Source: Buttiauxella brennerae ATCC 51605
GTDB taxonomy: Bacteria; Pseudomonadota; Gammaproteobacteria; Enterobacterales; Enterobacteriaceae
Assembly: GCF_001654925.1 (NCBI RefSeq)
Contig: NZ_LXER01000006.1
Location: 186,001 to 250,000, forward strand
Direction of reading: 5' to 3'
Length of the DNA stretch: 64,000 nt
Of the stretch, positions 9,580 to 19,902 are shown in pieces. The notes beneath the pieces were generated by a model. That model made no database searches. It was not told the DNA's origin and was given only the letters and a program-made list of their open reading frames with translations. A program made the position numbers and the translations under genes. Position 1 is the stretch's first letter, and the number at the start of each line of letters is the position of its first letter.

Positions 9580-11238
9580 TCACGCCACCGGCTGGACCAA
9601 TAACCCCATCATCGTATTCGCTATCTCTCGCTCACCCATCACGACCTGATTGGCACCACGCTCGGTGATGTAATCCACTTCATCGTCATAATGAGCGCGG
9701 GCGATAATCTCGATATCCGGGCATTTTGCTCGCGCCGCCGCCACAATTTCACCGGCCTCGTAGCCGTTAGGAATCGTCAGTAATAACCAACGCGCGCAAT
9801 CCAGATGGGCGAGATTCATGATCTCTTCATTGGCCGCATTGCCGAGTACCGCACGGATCCCACGCGCACGTAGCTCATCAACCCGACTGCGAGAGGTTTC
9901 AATCACCACCAGTGGAATGCCTTGCGCCAGCAATTTCTCGCCCAGCAGGCTGCCTACGCGGCCAAAACCAACCAGCAACGCGTGATGGCAAATATCGACT
10001 GGAATTTGTTTCTCATCTTCGATGGCTTCTTCCTGTGTCTGTTCTTCCAGCGTTTCGGTTTTTGCGAGATAGCGCTCAAGAATCGCGAACAAAATGGGGT
10101 TGAGCATAATCGACAAAATCGCCCCCGCCAGCACCAGATTTTGCCCGGTCTGCGGCAGCAGATTCAGCGCCATGCCAAGCCCTGCCAGGATAAAAGCGAA
10201 CTCACCAATTTGCGCAAGACTGGTGGCGATGGTTAACGCAGTGCGTTGCGAGTGGCCAAACAACCGCACCAGGAAGAAGGCGGCTAACGACTTACCAAAG
10301 ACGATGATAGCCACCGTGCCAAGCACCGCGAGCGGTTCCTGAATCAGAATTAATGGGTCGAACAACATGCCGACGGAAACAAAGAACAGCACGGCAAAAG
10401 CATCGCGCAGCGGTAACGTGTCGTGTGCTGCACGGTGGCTTAATTCAGATTCATTAAGCACCATGCCGGCAAAGAAGGCTCCCAGCGCGAATGACACGTC
10501 AAACAGTTCGACCGCACCAAAAGCAATGCCGAGAGCCAATGCGAGAACGGCTAGCGTGAAGAGTTCGCGCGAACCGGTTGCAGCACTTCGCGCCAGAATC
10601 CACGGCACCACGCGGCGGCCAACAATCAGCATAATGGCAATAAACGCCACCACTTTACCGATGGTCAAACCCAAGTCCAGCGTCAGCGTCGCAAAGCCGA
10701 CGTCGCCTTTTTCCATCATCCCGGCGACCGCAGGCAACAGAACCAGCGTTAACACCATCACCAGGTCTTCAACAATCAGCCAGCCAATGGCAATTTGCCC
10801 GCGTTGACTGTCTATTAATTGCCGCTCTTCAAGTGCGCGCAGCAGCACCACGGTACTGGCGGTAGAAAGACACAGGCCAAACACGATGCCGGTCATCAGT
10901 GACCAACCCATCAGCGATGAAAGCGCCATTCCCAGTAGCGTCGCCACACCAATCTGGGCGATTGCGCCTGGGATGGCGATGGCCTTTACCGCCATCAAAT
11001 CCTTTAACGAAAAGTGCAGACCAACGCCAAACATCAGCAGAATAACGCCCAGCTCAGCCAGTTCAGGAGCGAGTTTAGTGTCTGCGACAAAGCCTGGCGT
11101 AAAAGGGCCGGCCAATACCCCAGCTAATAAATAGCCCACCAATGGTGATATACGAAGTTTGTTGGCGATCATACCGAGCAAAAAGGCCAGTACGAGGCCG
11201 CCGACAATGGTGGTGATAAGCGGGGTGGCGTGATGCAT
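9580..11238 (-). CDS. ybaL: YbaL, CPA2-family cation:proton antiporter with RCK domain
   Basis: A 552-residue monovalent cation:proton antiporter-2 protein. Residues about 1-390 hold a dozen hydrophobic helices of the KefB/KefC-type fold, with FDVSFALGAFFAGMVL typical of the transport core. From about residue 415 a cytosolic RCK/TrkA-N domain follows, with the nucleotide-binding motif LLVGFGRVGSLLGEKL. E. coli YbaL is a putative K+ or glutathione-type efflux antiporter of unproven substrate. The start MHHATPLIT at 11238 has AAAGGAG five bases upstream and aligns with YbaL; an upstream ATG ten codons earlier lacks a ribosome site. Confidence 0.95.
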   Translation of the reverse strand: MHHATPLITTIVGGLVLAFLLGMIANKLRISPLVGYLLAGVLAGPFTPGFVADTKLAPELAELGVILLMFGVGLHFSLKDLMAVKAIAIPGAIAQIGVATLLGMALSSLMGWSLMTGIVFGLCLSTASTVVLLRALEERQLIDSQRGQIAIGWLIVEDLVMVLTLVLLPAVAGMMEKGDVGFATLTLDLGLTIGKVVAFIAIMLIVGRRVVPWILARSAATGSRELFTLAVLALALGIAFGAVELFDVSFALGAFFAGMVLNESELSHRAAHDTLPLRDAFAVLFFVSVGMLFDPLILIQEPLAVLGTVAIIVFGKSLAAFFLVRLFGHSQRTALTIATSLAQIGEFAFILAGLGMALNLLPQTGQNLVLAGAILSIMLNPILFAILERYLAKTETLEEQTQEEAIEDEKQIPVDICHHALLVGFGRVGSLLGEKLLAQGIPLVVIETSRSRVDELRARGIRAVLGNAANEEIMNLAHLDCARWLLLTIPNGYEAGEIVAAARAKCPDIEIIARAHYDDEVDYITERGANQVVMGEREIANTMMGLLVQPVA

Positions 11239-11428
11239 TCCGTCTCCTTTCGTAAGCTTAAGGTCCAATAAATCAAATTATCTACTTTAGTTTATGACAA
11301 TTTTTTAATCAGTTGGGTGAAAAGTAAGTGAATTTTTTATAAAAGGCGCATTTGGACAAAAAAAGTGGCCTGAGAGGGGTTTTACACACTTAGTGAGGCA
11401 ATAACATAGAGGAATATGGGGACGAGTG

Positions 11429-11453
11429 AAGGCCAATACAATGTATTGGCCTT
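11429..11453. terminator. Perfect palindrome between ybaL and fsr
   Basis: AAGGCCAATAC-AAT-GTATTGGCCTT is an 11-bp perfect stem seven bases past the fsr stop codon. The flanks are only weakly T-rich, so it may be a weak fsr terminator or a stabilising hairpin. Confidence 0.6.
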
Positions 11454-11459
11454 GATTAA

Positions 11460-12668
11460 TCAGGACTTGTGGCGGTTATCAGGGAGGAATATGGTCAATA
11501 TGCCCAGTAGCGGCAAGAAGGCACATATTTTATAGACTAATTCGATACTGGTATGGTCGGCTACCAGCCCGAGTACCGCGGCACCCAGGCCACCCATACC
11601 AAATGCGAAACCGAAAAACAGCCCGGAAACCATGCCGATACGCCCCGGCATCAGTTCTTGTGCGTAGACCAGAATCGCTGAAAACGCGGAGGCCAGAATA
11701 AAGCCGATGATCACCGTCAGAACGCCGGTCCAGTACAGCGATACGTAAGGCAGGAACAGGGTAAACGGTGCCACACCGAGGATTGAACCCCAGATAACGT
11801 ATTTACGGCCAATTTTATCGCCTAACGGCCCACCAATTACCGTACCGGCTGCCACGGCAAACAAGAAGGCGAACAGGTGGAACTGAGCGTTTTGCACCGA
11901 CAAACCGAATTTGTGCATCAGGTAGAAGGTGTAGTAGCTGCTGATACTCGCCATATAAAAGTATTTGGAGAAAATCAGCACCAGCAGTACAGATACCGCC
12001 TGAATCACTTGCTTGCGCGGTAGCGGGTTAACGACAAGCGCGGCTGTTTTGCCCTTTGCCATGCGATGTTGCGCGGCATACCAACGGCTAATCTGCAGCA
12101 ATACAATAATCGCCAGCAACGCGGCCAGCACAAACCAGCCGACATTACCTTTACCGTAAGGGGCAATAATCAGCGCGGCAAGCAATGGGCCTAAAGAGCT
12201 ACCGAAATTGCCACCCACCTGGAACAGTGACTGCGCAAGGCCATGACGGCCACCGGACGCCATTCGCGCCACGCGGGATGATTCCGGGTGGAACACCGAT
12301 GAACCCGTCCCCACAAGCCCGGCTGCCAACAGCACCATCGGGAAACTGCCCGCTAAAGCGAGGATAACTAACCCGCAAAGTGTGAAGCACATACCAATCG
12401 GCAACGACCACGGCATCGGGTATTTGTCGGTGTAGTATCCTACCACCGGCTGGAGTAGCGATGAGGTTACCTGGAATGTCAGCGTTATCATCCCAATCTG
12501 CACAAAGCTCAGTGAGAATTCGCTTTGTAGTAGTGGATAGAGCGCCAGAATAAGCGACTGAATCATATCGTTGAGCAAATGGGAGAGGCTAATTGCCCCC
12601 AGAATGCCAAACGCGGTGCGAGCCTTTTTTGGCTCCGTTGGTGCGAGTGTTTGTTCCGAGATTGCCAT
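11460..12668 (-). CDS. fsr: Fosmidomycin resistance protein Fsr, MFS efflux pump
   Basis: A 402-residue major facilitator superfamily transporter with about 12 hydrophobic helices. The N-terminal block GAISLSHLLNDMIQSLILA and the loop motif GGPLGDKIGRKYVIWGS are characteristic of Fsr. In E. coli, overexpression of fsr gives fosmidomycin resistance; the physiological substrate is unclear. The ATG at 12668 (MAISEQ) has AGG six bases upstream and matches E. coli Fsr better than an ATG four codons earlier. It is divergent from ushA across about 190 bp. Confidence 0.95.
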   Translation of the reverse strand: MAISEQTLAPTEPKKARTAFGILGAISLSHLLNDMIQSLILALYPLLQSEFSLSFVQIGMITLTFQVTSSLLQPVVGYYTDKYPMPWSLPIGMCFTLCGLVILALAGSFPMVLLAAGLVGTGSSVFHPESSRVARMASGGRHGLAQSLFQVGGNFGSSLGPLLAALIIAPYGKGNVGWFVLAALLAIIVLLQISRWYAAQHRMAKGKTAALVVNPLPRKQVIQAVSVLLVLIFSKYFYMASISSYYTFYLMHKFGLSVQNAQFHLFAFLFAVAAGTVIGGPLGDKIGRKYVIWGSILGVAPFTLFLPYVSLYWTGVLTVIIGFILASAFSAILVYAQELMPGRIGMVSGLFFGFAFGMGGLGAAVLGLVADHTSIELVYKICAFLPLLGILTIFLPDNRHKS

Positions 12669-12857
12669 AAATACCTGCAAGGAATTGATTGTATTATTTT
12701 ATATCGGTTCAGCGATGGAACCGTGGGAAACCGTTACCCTGCTAACATACCTGCAGGAACTTTCTGAAGAAAGTCACAATCGTGAAAAGTTATTTGTCTA
12801 TGCTAGTAGCTGTCTGCTATTGGTGCGGAAGTATTTTTTTGAATATGGAGATTTGCA

Positions 12858-14510
12858 ATGAAGTTCGTCGTGAAAGGGGTGACCGCAGCACTGCTTATCG
12901 CAGTCGGCCTGACCAGCGCATCAGCACTGGCCTGGGAAAAAGATAAAACTTATAACATCACCATTCTACACACCAACGATCACCACGGTCATTTCTGGCG
13001 CAATGAACACGCGGAATATGGCCTGGCTGCACAGAAAACTCTGGTGGATAGCATTCGTAAAGAGGTGGCAGAGAAGGGAGGCAGCGTATTGTTACTCTCT
13101 GGCGGCGACATCAACACCGGCGTGCCTGAATCTGACTTGCAGGATGCTGAACCTGATTTCCGTGGCATGAACCTGATTGGTTATGACGCGATGGCAATCG
13201 GCAACCACGAATTCGATAAACCGCTAACCGTGTTACGCCAGCAAGAAAAGTGGGCCAAATTCCCGCTGCTTTCAGCCAACATTTACCAGAAAAGCACCGG
13301 TGAGCGTCTGTTTAAACCCTGGGCCATCTTTAAGCCGCAGGGCATCAAAATTGCGGTTATCGGTTTAACCACTGACGACACCGCCAAAATTGGTAACCCG
13401 GAAAACTTCACGGATATTGAATTTCGCAAACCTGCTGATGAAGCAAAACTGGTGATTCAGGAGCTGCAAACCACTGAAAAACCCGACGTGCTCATCGCCG
13501 CAACACACATGGGCCACTACGATAACGGCGATCACGGTTCTAACGCGCCGGGCGACGTAGAAATGGCACGTAGTTTACCGGCGGGTGCACTGACGATGAT
13601 TGTTGGCGGGCACTCGCAAAACCCGGTCTGTATGGCGGCAGAAAATAAAAAGCAGGTGGATTATGTGCCAGGCACGCCATGTGCACCGGATCAGCAAAAC
13701 GGTATCTGGATTGTTCAGGCTCATGAGTGGGGCAAGTACGTAGGCCGCGCTGATTTTGAGTTCCGTAATGGTGAAATGAAACTGGTGCATTACCAGTTGA
13801 TCCCCATCAACCTGAAAAAGAAAATCACCTACGATAACGGTGAAAGTGAGCGCGTGCTGTATACACCGCAGATCCCGGAAAACCAGCAAATGCTCTCACT
13901 GCTGACGCCATTCCAGAATAAAGGCCAGGCGCAGTTGAATGTGAAAGTAGGCAGCGTTAACGGCCACATGGAAGGCGATCGTAGCAAAGTGCGTTTCGTG
14001 CAAACTAACCTGGCGCGTCTGCTGCTGGCGGCACAAATGGACCGTACCGGTGCTGATTTTGCTGTGATGAGCGGCGGTGGTATTCGTGATTCGATTGAAA
14101 CCGGGGACATCACTTATAAAGATGTGCTGAAGGTGCAGCCGTTTGGTAACACCGTGGTTTATACCGATATGACGGGCAAAGAAGTCACCGAGTATCTGAG
14201 CGCCGTGGCGCAGAAAAAACCAGACTCTGGCGCGTATCCGCAGTTTGCTAACGTCAGCTTTGTGGCAACGGCTGCTGGCCTGCAAGATCTTAAAATCAAG
14301 GGCGAGCCGGTTGATCCTGCGAAAACCTACCGTATGGCGACGTTAAACTTTAACGCTTCCGGTGGTGACGGCTATCCTGCTATCGATAAAAAACCAGGCT
14401 ATGTGAACACCGGTTTTGTGGATGCAGAGGTGCTGAAGCAGTATATCGAGAAGAATTCCCCGCTTGATGTGAATGCTTACGAGCCGAAAGGCGAGGTGAG
14501 CTGGCAGTAA
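12858..14510 (+). CDS. ushA: Periplasmic UDP-sugar hydrolase / 5'-nucleotidase
   Basis: A 550-residue secreted metallophosphoesterase. A Sec signal peptide (residues 1-25, ending SALA) leads into the N-terminal catalytic domain with the metal-binding residues Asp41 and His43 (LHTNDHHGH), the GGD motif and GNHEFD. The C-terminal substrate-binding domain includes GGGIRDSI and NFNASGGDGYP. UshA hydrolyses UDP-glucose and nucleotides in the periplasm for nucleoside salvage. The length equals that of E. coli UshA. GGAG lies upstream of the ATG. A CCCTCACCC-type repeat follows the stop codon. Confidence 0.97.
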   Translation: MKFVVKGVTAALLIAVGLTSASALAWEKDKTYNITILHTNDHHGHFWRNEHAEYGLAAQKTLVDSIRKEVAEKGGSVLLLSGGDINTGVPESDLQDAEPDFRGMNLIGYDAMAIGNHEFDKPLTVLRQQEKWAKFPLLSANIYQKSTGERLFKPWAIFKPQGIKIAVIGLTTDDTAKIGNPENFTDIEFRKPADEAKLVIQELQTTEKPDVLIAATHMGHYDNGDHGSNAPGDVEMARSLPAGALTMIVGGHSQNPVCMAAENKKQVDYVPGTPCAPDQQNGIWIVQAHEWGKYVGRADFEFRNGEMKLVHYQLIPINLKKKITYDNGESERVLYTPQIPENQQMLSLLTPFQNKGQAQLNVKVGSVNGHMEGDRSKVRFVQTNLARLLLAAQMDRTGADFAVMSGGGIRDSIETGDITYKDVLKVQPFGNTVVYTDMTGKEVTEYLSAVAQKKPDSGAYPQFANVSFVATAAGLQDLKIKGEPVDPAKTYRMATLNFNASGGDGYPAIDKKPGYVNTGFVDAEVLKQYIEKNSPLDVNAYEPKGEVSWQ

Positions 14511-14515
14511 CTTTT

Positions 14516-14598
14516 CCCCCTCACCCTAACCCTCTCCCAATGGGAGAGGGGATCACCTTTTACGCCCTCTCCTGAGGGAGAGGACCGGGGTGAGGGCG
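14516..14598. repeat. CCCTCACCC-type palindrome D
   Basis: CCCTCACCCTAACCCTCTCC with GGGAGAGGG, then CCCTCTCCTGAGGGAGAGG and CCGGGGTGAGGGCG. It is a composite inverted repeat between the convergent ushA and AraC-type genes and is likely a bidirectional terminator. Confidence 0.8.
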
Positions 14599-14600
14599 AA

Positions 14601-15488
14601 TTACTTCAACGGCAATAAAATATCGGTTTGCTGCGCATGCTCGGGGTGGTTTTTATCGAGTTCGAGGTAGCGGAAATAGACCGGGAAATCACGTAACTCC
14701 TCACCGCTATCGGGTAACCACTGGCGGTAAAGATAATAAACGCTATCGCTGATGCGCTCGTAAGCGCCGACATGGCGCACCACCGCACAACGCCCTCCAG
14801 GCAGGGTTTTCACGATAACACCCTGTGGATTTTCTGGAACCACGCCGTTGGCGGCCGCATTCAATTCGCCGCACACATCGAAACGGAACTCCTCACCAGG
14901 CGTCGTGGCCGGATCGCTATACGGAACACCGTAAGTCCCTTGTGTCATGTAATCAGAAAGCCCTGACGCTTTGCGCCACTCAATAAACGACGCGACCGTA
15001 TTATTCACGCGCATCGGGTCGCCAAGATGCTCAAGCACCGCAACGTTCATGGCTTCGACAGTAATGATTTTCACGTCCATATTTTCAAGCCTCTGCTGAT
15101 TTTCCCGTCCGGGAAATTGAAAATGCACATGCCAGTCAACCCAAACAGGATCTTTGCGAAACTCGCTGGGCGTCAGGCCGAAGGTATTTTTGAAGGCTCG
15201 GGAAAATGACTCGGGGTTTTCAAACCCGGCATCCAGGGCAATGTTAATCACTCTTTCCTGAGGATTTCCCACTAACTGGAAAGAGGCCCTTTTCAGCCGC
15301 ATCAGCGTGATATAACGGCTAACGCTGATTCCGCAGAACTGGCTGAATTGCCGATGAAAATGAAAACGCGAGAAACAGGCGACTTCACTCAGTTGCTCGA
15401 CCGTTAACGGGCTATCGAGATGCTGTTCAATCCAGCTAAATACTTGCTCAAAACGCCGGGCATAAAGTTCGTTTCTTGCGTTCGTCAT
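14601..15488 (-). CDS. AraC-family regulator with GyrI-like effector-binding domain
   Basis: A 295-residue two-domain regulator. Residues about 8-112 form the AraC/XylS double helix-turn-helix (LSEVACFSRFHFHRQFSQ in the first, INIALDAGFENPESFSRAF in the second). Residues about 137-295 resemble a GyrI/SbmC-like effector-binding domain, as in Rob. Proteins of this layout often sense drugs or other small hydrophobic ligands; the ligand here is unknown. GGAGG lies four bases before the ATG at 15488; a GTG one codon earlier is too close to it. The gene is not present between ushA and ybaK in E. coli K-12, so it is an accessory insertion. Confidence 0.9.
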   Translation of the reverse strand: MTNARNELYARRFEQVFSWIEQHLDSPLTVEQLSEVACFSRFHFHRQFSQFCGISVSRYITLMRLKRASFQLVGNPQERVINIALDAGFENPESFSRAFKNTFGLTPSEFRKDPVWVDWHVHFQFPGRENQQRLENMDVKIITVEAMNVAVLEHLGDPMRVNNTVASFIEWRKASGLSDYMTQGTYGVPYSDPATTPGEEFRFDVCGELNAAANGVVPENPQGVIVKTLPGGRCAVVRHVGAYERISDSVYYLYRQWLPDSGEELRDFPVYFRYLELDKNHPEHAQQTDILLPLK

Positions 15489-15571
15489 CACCCCTCCCTC
15501 AAGACGCTTACTTTGCCAGCGACTCTCTTTTCCATCCTGACTGAGATTGCTCTTTTGGGAGGAAATAACGA

Positions 15572-16051
15572 TCAGTCACGGCGGGCAATTTCAGCAAAAG
15601 TCGCATTCAGCAATTTTGCGAGATCTGCGGCGGCAAGTTCGATATCCAGCCCGCGTTTACCGCCGGAAACATAGATAGAGGTAAACTCCTGTGCAGGGGC
15701 ATCGATAACCGTTGGCAGGCGCTTCTTTTGCCCCAGCGGGCTAATGCCACCGACCAGATAACCGGTAATGCGTTGGGCAACCATCGGATCGGCCATATCC
15801 ACTTTTTTTGCCCCTAACGCTTTGGCCACTTTTTTTAAGTCCAGTTGCCCGGAAACCGGGGTGACGGCGACCGCTAATTGTTTCATGTCACCGTTGATGG
15901 CAACGAGCAGCGTTTTGTAGACCTGTTCTGGGTTCAGACTCAGTTTACGAACCACCTCATCGCCAAAATTTGTGTCACTTGGGTCGTGATCGTAAGCATG
16001 TAACTGAAAGGGAACTCGGTTTTTTTCGAGCAGTTTTACGGCGGGTGTCAT
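15572..16051 (-). CDS. ybaK: Cys-tRNA(Pro)/Cys-tRNA(Cys) deacylase YbaK
   Basis: A 159-residue protein of the YbaK/ProX editing family, the same length as E. coli YbaK. It hydrolyses Cys-tRNA(Pro) mischarged by prolyl-tRNA synthetase, acting in trans in the cytosol. Lys46, important for catalysis in the E. coli enzyme, is conserved in the segment EQVYKTLLV. The GxxP-type region [14 protein letters not shown] and the C-terminal [13 protein letters not shown] are also present. The chiX sRNA gene lies upstream on the opposite strand, as in E. coli. Confidence 0.96.
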   Translation of the reverse strand: MTPAVKLLEKNRVPFQLHAYDHDPSDTNFGDEVVRKLSLNPEQVYKTLLVAINGDMKQLAVAVTPVSGQLDLKKVAKALGAKKVDMADPMVAQRITGYLVGGISPLGQKKRLPTVIDAPAQEFTSIYVSGGKRGLDIELAAADLAKLLNATFAEIARRD

Positions 16052-16177
16052 GTGACCTTCTTAGTTCATTTGGCTGGTAAGCGCACAAAATAGTAAGCAG
16101 CGTGATATGTTTTCCAAATATTATAATGTCGCTTAATAGTGATAGCGTTAATCGTTACATTGAGCGACAATTCCGTA

Positions 16178-16262
16178 TCTGGTCGTTAATTCGACCAGAA
16201 TAACTACAACAATATACAAATTCCTCTTTGACGGGCCAATAGCGATATTGGCCGTTTTTTTA
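16178..16262 (+). ncRNA. chiX: Small RNA ChiX (MicM)
   Basis: The 3' half, AAATTCCTCTTTGACGGG followed by a CCAATAGCGATATTGG hairpin and a T-run, is almost identical to E. coli ChiX. It lies in the ChiX position between ybaK and ybaP. ChiX is an Hfq-dependent sRNA that silences the chitoporin gene chiP by pairing near its ribosome site, and is itself trapped by chb mRNA. The 5' half differs in sequence but keeps the expected first hairpin (TCTGGTCG/CGACCAGA). The 5' end is inferred from that hairpin and the 84-nt length in E. coli. A TATAAT at 16122 could allow a longer form. Confidence 0.88.
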
Positions 16263-16263
16263 T

Positions 16264-16374
<111 letters not shown>

Positions 16375-16385
<11 letters not shown>

Positions 16386-17178
16386 GATATTTCAATAGCC
16401 CTGGCAGGTTCCCCTCGCCGTATAAATGCAGTGCTCCGACCGCCACAACGTAGCGCCCCGCAGGCAGTTGTTGCAGGAAATGCTGCCACTGAAGGTTACG
16501 TTGATGCATAAGTACATCGTATAGATCGTGGCCAAATGTGTTCGGCAGAGCAACGTTTGTACGCGGTGGCGAATCCATCCACCAACTGATCATCGTTTGC
16601 AGCAAACGCGCGTTGGTGTGCCAGTGGGTGAGCGTATCGGTTAATAGCGGCATTCCGCCTTCGGGCAGGCGAGTGAGGATTTCGACTTGATGTTGAGCGC
16701 CTTCCAGTTCGATGATCGGAATCGCCAGCGTTTTAGCCTTCTCCAGTAACTGGAAATCTATCCCATATTCAGCCCGCAAGCCGAGCCTCTGCGCCTGGTA
16801 AGCCTGCAGCACCAGCGCAATTTGCCAGGCCGGTTGGTTATCAATCTGGCTCAGCGGGATGCCCAGCTCCTGAGTGAGCGACACAACCTGTTCCCAGTCG
16901 CCGCCAGACAGGCGTTGCTCCAGCGGGAGTTCATCGGTGTTATTTGGGAAAGGTGAGCCACCTTCGGATATGTCGGCTTCAACAATCAGCGCATCGGCAT
17001 TATTGAGCTTATCAATCAGTTTGCCCGGTAGCGGAGCCATATCGCGTGTGCCCATATGGATGCTGCCGACGAGGTGCAGGTGGCAGTCTCCGGGCAGAAC
17101 AATATCCAGAGCAGGCCAGGGATATTGGGTGTTAGAAAGGCTTGAAAACAATGCGGTAATTCGCGATAGCAGACCCAT
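16375..17178 (-). CDS. ybaP: TraB/GumN family protein YbaP
   Basis: A 267-residue protein of the TraB/GumN (ChaN-like) family, matching E. coli YbaP through most of its length. Conserved points are LVGSIHMGTRDMAPLP near residue 35 and the C-terminal RYVVAVGALHLYGEGNLPGLL. Some TraB-family members are metalloproteases or haem-related proteins; the function of YbaP is unknown. The last few codons and the TAA stop (16375-16377) fall inside ERIC element 3, so the C-terminal tail YPTK appears to be ERIC-derived and replaces the native end. Confidence 0.92.
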
Positions 17179-17222
17179 TAGCAGACTCCCTGGCTAAAAA
17201 GTCATGCTACCGCTGCGAGTCA

Positions 17223-17253
17223 CCCGGTGCAAATTTCGTAGAGCCACACCGGG
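17223..17253. repeat. Inverted repeat downstream of copA
   Basis: CCCGGTG and CACCGGG (the latter at 17247-17253) flank a 17-nt spacer about 45 bp past the copA stop codon and before the ybaP start. No T-run follows, so it could be a REP-like half unit or a 3'-end stabiliser. Confidence 0.45.
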
Positions 17254-17298
17254 CAGACAGGTCACGCTTTACTCGTCGGTCGGATCAGGATCCGGCAC

Positions 17299-19806
17299 TC
17301 AGTCCTTCGGTTTAAAGCGCAACAAACGGTTGGCGTTACTGACCACGGTAATGGATGACAGCGCCATTGCCGCACCGGCCACCACCGGGTTAAGCAGTGT
17401 TCCGGTCAGCGGGTACAATATCCCGGCGGCAACAGGGATCCCCAAAGAGTTGTAGATAAACGCCCCCACCAGGTTTTGTTTCATGTTCCTGAGCGTGGCT
17501 TTGGAAATGGCCAGTGCATCCGCGACACCCACCAGGCTATGGCGCATCAACGTGATGGCAGCCGTTTCGATAGCAACGTCACTGCCGCCACCCATCGCAA
17601 TTCCCACTTCGGCCTGCGCTAACGCTGGCGCATCGTTGATGCCGTCACCGACCATCGCCACTTGTCGGCCTTGTTGTTGCAGCTTTTTAATCGCTTCGGC
17701 TTTGCCATCTGGCAACACGCCCGCAATCACTTCATCAATGCCTGCTTCTTTGGCAATCGCGTTAGCGGTGGTTGGGTTATCCCCGGTCAGCATCACCAGG
17801 CGGTAGCCGTTACGGTGCAAACGTTGCAGTGCGCTAATACTGTCGGCACGCAGTGGGTCACGGATGGCGAACAGACCGACCAGTTTGCCGTCGATTGCCA
17901 GCAGAACCGGTGTTGCACCACGGCTTGCCTGCGCTTCAATTTCTGCGGCCATTGGGCCGGTATCCACGTTTTGCTCATCAAGCAGCGCTTTGTTGCCGAG
18001 CAATAACTTATGCCCCTCGGCTTCACCGCTGACACCCAGCCCACGCAAGGTGCGGAAGGCATTGACCTGCGGTAACGTTGAGCCTGCTGCTTTATCAAGG
18101 ATCGCGCGCGCGAGAGGGTGGCTTGAGCCTTGTTCAAGCGCTGCTGCCATTCTTAACGCTTCTGTTTCGGACCAGTCATGGTATGTGCTCACCGCCACAA
18201 CCTGCGGCTTGCCTTCGGTCAGCGTACCGGTTTTATCGAACACGATAGTATCGAGCGTGCTGGCGCGCTGTAGGGCATCGGCATCACGGACTAATACACC
18301 AAACTCAGCAGCACGACCGACACCAGAAATAATCGACATCGGTGTCGCCAGACCCAGCGCACAAGGACAGGCGATAATCAGCACCGTGGTCGCAATCACC
18401 AGCGTATAAACGATTTGCGGTGCCGGGCCGAAGAAGTACCAGATAGCTGCACTAAGCAAAGCAATCAGTACCACGACTGGCACAAAAACGGCTGAGATTT
18501 TATCGGCAAGCTGGCCAATCTCAGGCTTACTGCTTTGCGCCTGGCGCACCATTCGAATAATGCGCGAAAGTGTAGTGTGGTTGCCGGTCGCGGTAGCACG
18601 GAATAATACGCTGCCGTCTTGCACCACGGTGCCTGCATGAATCGGCTCGTCGGTGGATTTTTGTTGCGGTACAGGTTCGCCCGTTAGCATCGCTTCATCA
18701 AACCAGGCTTCGCCCAGGGTAATTTCGCCATCGACCGGCACGCGGTCACCGGTGGTTAAGCGCAATATCATGCCTGCGGTGACTTCTGCCAGTGGTAGTG
18801 TTTTTTCACCTTCTTCGGTGACCACGCGTGCGGTGGGCGGGGTTAAATCCAGCAGGCGTTCCAGCGCTTTAGACGAGCGCTGGCGTGCGCGTTGTTCCAG
18901 CATGTGCCCGAGGTTTATCAGGCCGATAATCATCGCACTGGCTTCGTAATAAAGATGGCGTGCTTCCATCGGGAAGTGCTGCGGCCAGATATTGACGGTA
19001 ATGGAGTAAATCCACGCGGCACCCGTGCCTAGCGCCACCAGCGTATCCATGGTGGCCGTTTTATTGAGCAAACTGCGCCAGGCACTGCGATAGAAATGCC
19101 CACCGGCAAACACCATCACGCCCAGCGTGATAATACCGATGGTCAGCCATAACGAGCGGTTGTCGTCGGTGACCATCATGTTGTCGCCAAACATTCCCCA
19201 AACCATCACCGGAATACCGACGGCCAGCGCCAGAATCGCCTGCCAGCGGAAGCGTTTTACGGCGGCGTTGGCGGTTTCTTGCTGGCGTTCGCGGCGTTTC
19301 ACATCGTCTTCGATGGCTTCGGCACCGTAACCGGCGCTTTCTACTGCTTTAACTAAAGATTCGGCGGAGGCAGTGCCCATAATCAGGGCGCTGCGCTCGG
19401 CAAGGTTTACCCGCGCCAGGCTGACACCAGGGACATTTTGCAATGCATTTTGTACCCGGGTGACACAACTGGCACAGCTCATCCCGTTGATCAACAACTG
19501 TTGGCTATCGTCGTTATCTTCGGTGGCTGTCGGAAGCTTCAATGCGTCCGCTGTCAGCACTTCCGACGGGATTGATGACTCTGTCAGCGGATCAGACTTT
19601 GGGTGGCTGGCCGCAGTCGCCTCGTACCCGGCTTGTTTTACGGTGTTGATTAACTCATCAACGCTGGCCGTTCCGGTTACGCTGGCGTGAGTTTGCGTCA
19701 CTTCAGCGGTATCAACGTCAGGGCGCTGCTCAAGGCTTTCTTTAACGCGTTTAACACAATGACCACAGGTGAGGCCATCAAGGTTTAGATCGATAACGTG
19801 AGACAT
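17299..19806 (-). CDS. copA: Copper-exporting P1B-type ATPase CopA
   Basis: An 835-residue Cu+-exporting ATPase of the inner membrane. Two N-terminal heavy-metal-binding domains carry CxxC pairs at C14/C17 (GLTCGHC) and C111/C114 (GMSCASC). The transmembrane metal site CPC is C480-P-C482, the phosphorylated residue is Asp524 in DKTGT, and [10 protein letters not shown] follows in the ATP-binding domain. It pumps cytosolic Cu+ to the periplasm. The promoter at 19838-19868 is a textbook CueR target, although cueR itself now lies 20 kb away on the far side of the secretion/adhesin island. Length compares with 834 residues in E. coli. Confidence 0.98.
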   Translation of the reverse strand: MSHVIDLNLDGLTCGHCVKRVKESLEQRPDVDTAEVTQTHASVTGTASVDELINTVKQAGYEATAASHPKSDPLTESSIPSEVLTADALKLPTATEDNDDSQQLLINGMSCASCVTRVQNALQNVPGVSLARVNLAERSALIMGTASAESLVKAVESAGYGAEAIEDDVKRRERQQETANAAVKRFRWQAILALAVGIPVMVWGMFGDNMMVTDDNRSLWLTIGIITLGVMVFAGGHFYRSAWRSLLNKTATMDTLVALGTGAAWIYSITVNIWPQHFPMEARHLYYEASAMIIGLINLGHMLEQRARQRSSKALERLLDLTPPTARVVTEEGEKTLPLAEVTAGMILRLTTGDRVPVDGEITLGEAWFDEAMLTGEPVPQQKSTDEPIHAGTVVQDGSVLFRATATGNHTTLSRIIRMVRQAQSSKPEIGQLADKISAVFVPVVVLIALLSAAIWYFFGPAPQIVYTLVIATTVLIIACPCALGLATPMSIISGVGRAAEFGVLVRDADALQRASTLDTIVFDKTGTLTEGKPQVVAVSTYHDWSETEALRMAAALEQGSSHPLARAILDKAAGSTLPQVNAFRTLRGLGVSGEAEGHKLLLGNKALLDEQNVDTGPMAAEIEAQASRGATPVLLAIDGKLVGLFAIRDPLRADSISALQRLHRNGYRLVMLTGDNPTTANAIAKEAGIDEVIAGVLPDGKAEAIKKLQQQGRQVAMVGDGINDAPALAQAEVGIAMGGGSDVAIETAAITLMRHSLVGVADALAISKATLRNMKQNLVGAFIYNSLGIPVAAGILYPLTGTLLNPVVAGAAMALSSITVVSNANRLLRFKPKD

Positions 19807-19837
19807 TTTCAGACTCCTTATTTTTGAGAGTAAGGTA

Positions 19838-19868
19838 AGCCTAAACCTTCCATCAAGGGGAAGGTCAA
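19838..19868 (-). promoter_or_regulatory. CueR-regulated copA promoter
   Basis: On the minus strand, TTGACC (-35) and TAGGCT (-10) are separated by the 19-bp spacer typical of MerR-family promoters. The dyad ACCTTCC...GGAAGGT in the spacer matches the E. coli CueR box at PcopA. CueR-Cu+ is expected to untwist this promoter. Confidence 0.92.
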
Positions 19869-19902
19869 GCGATACCCTAACTATTTCGCATAGTGCGATT
19901 AT

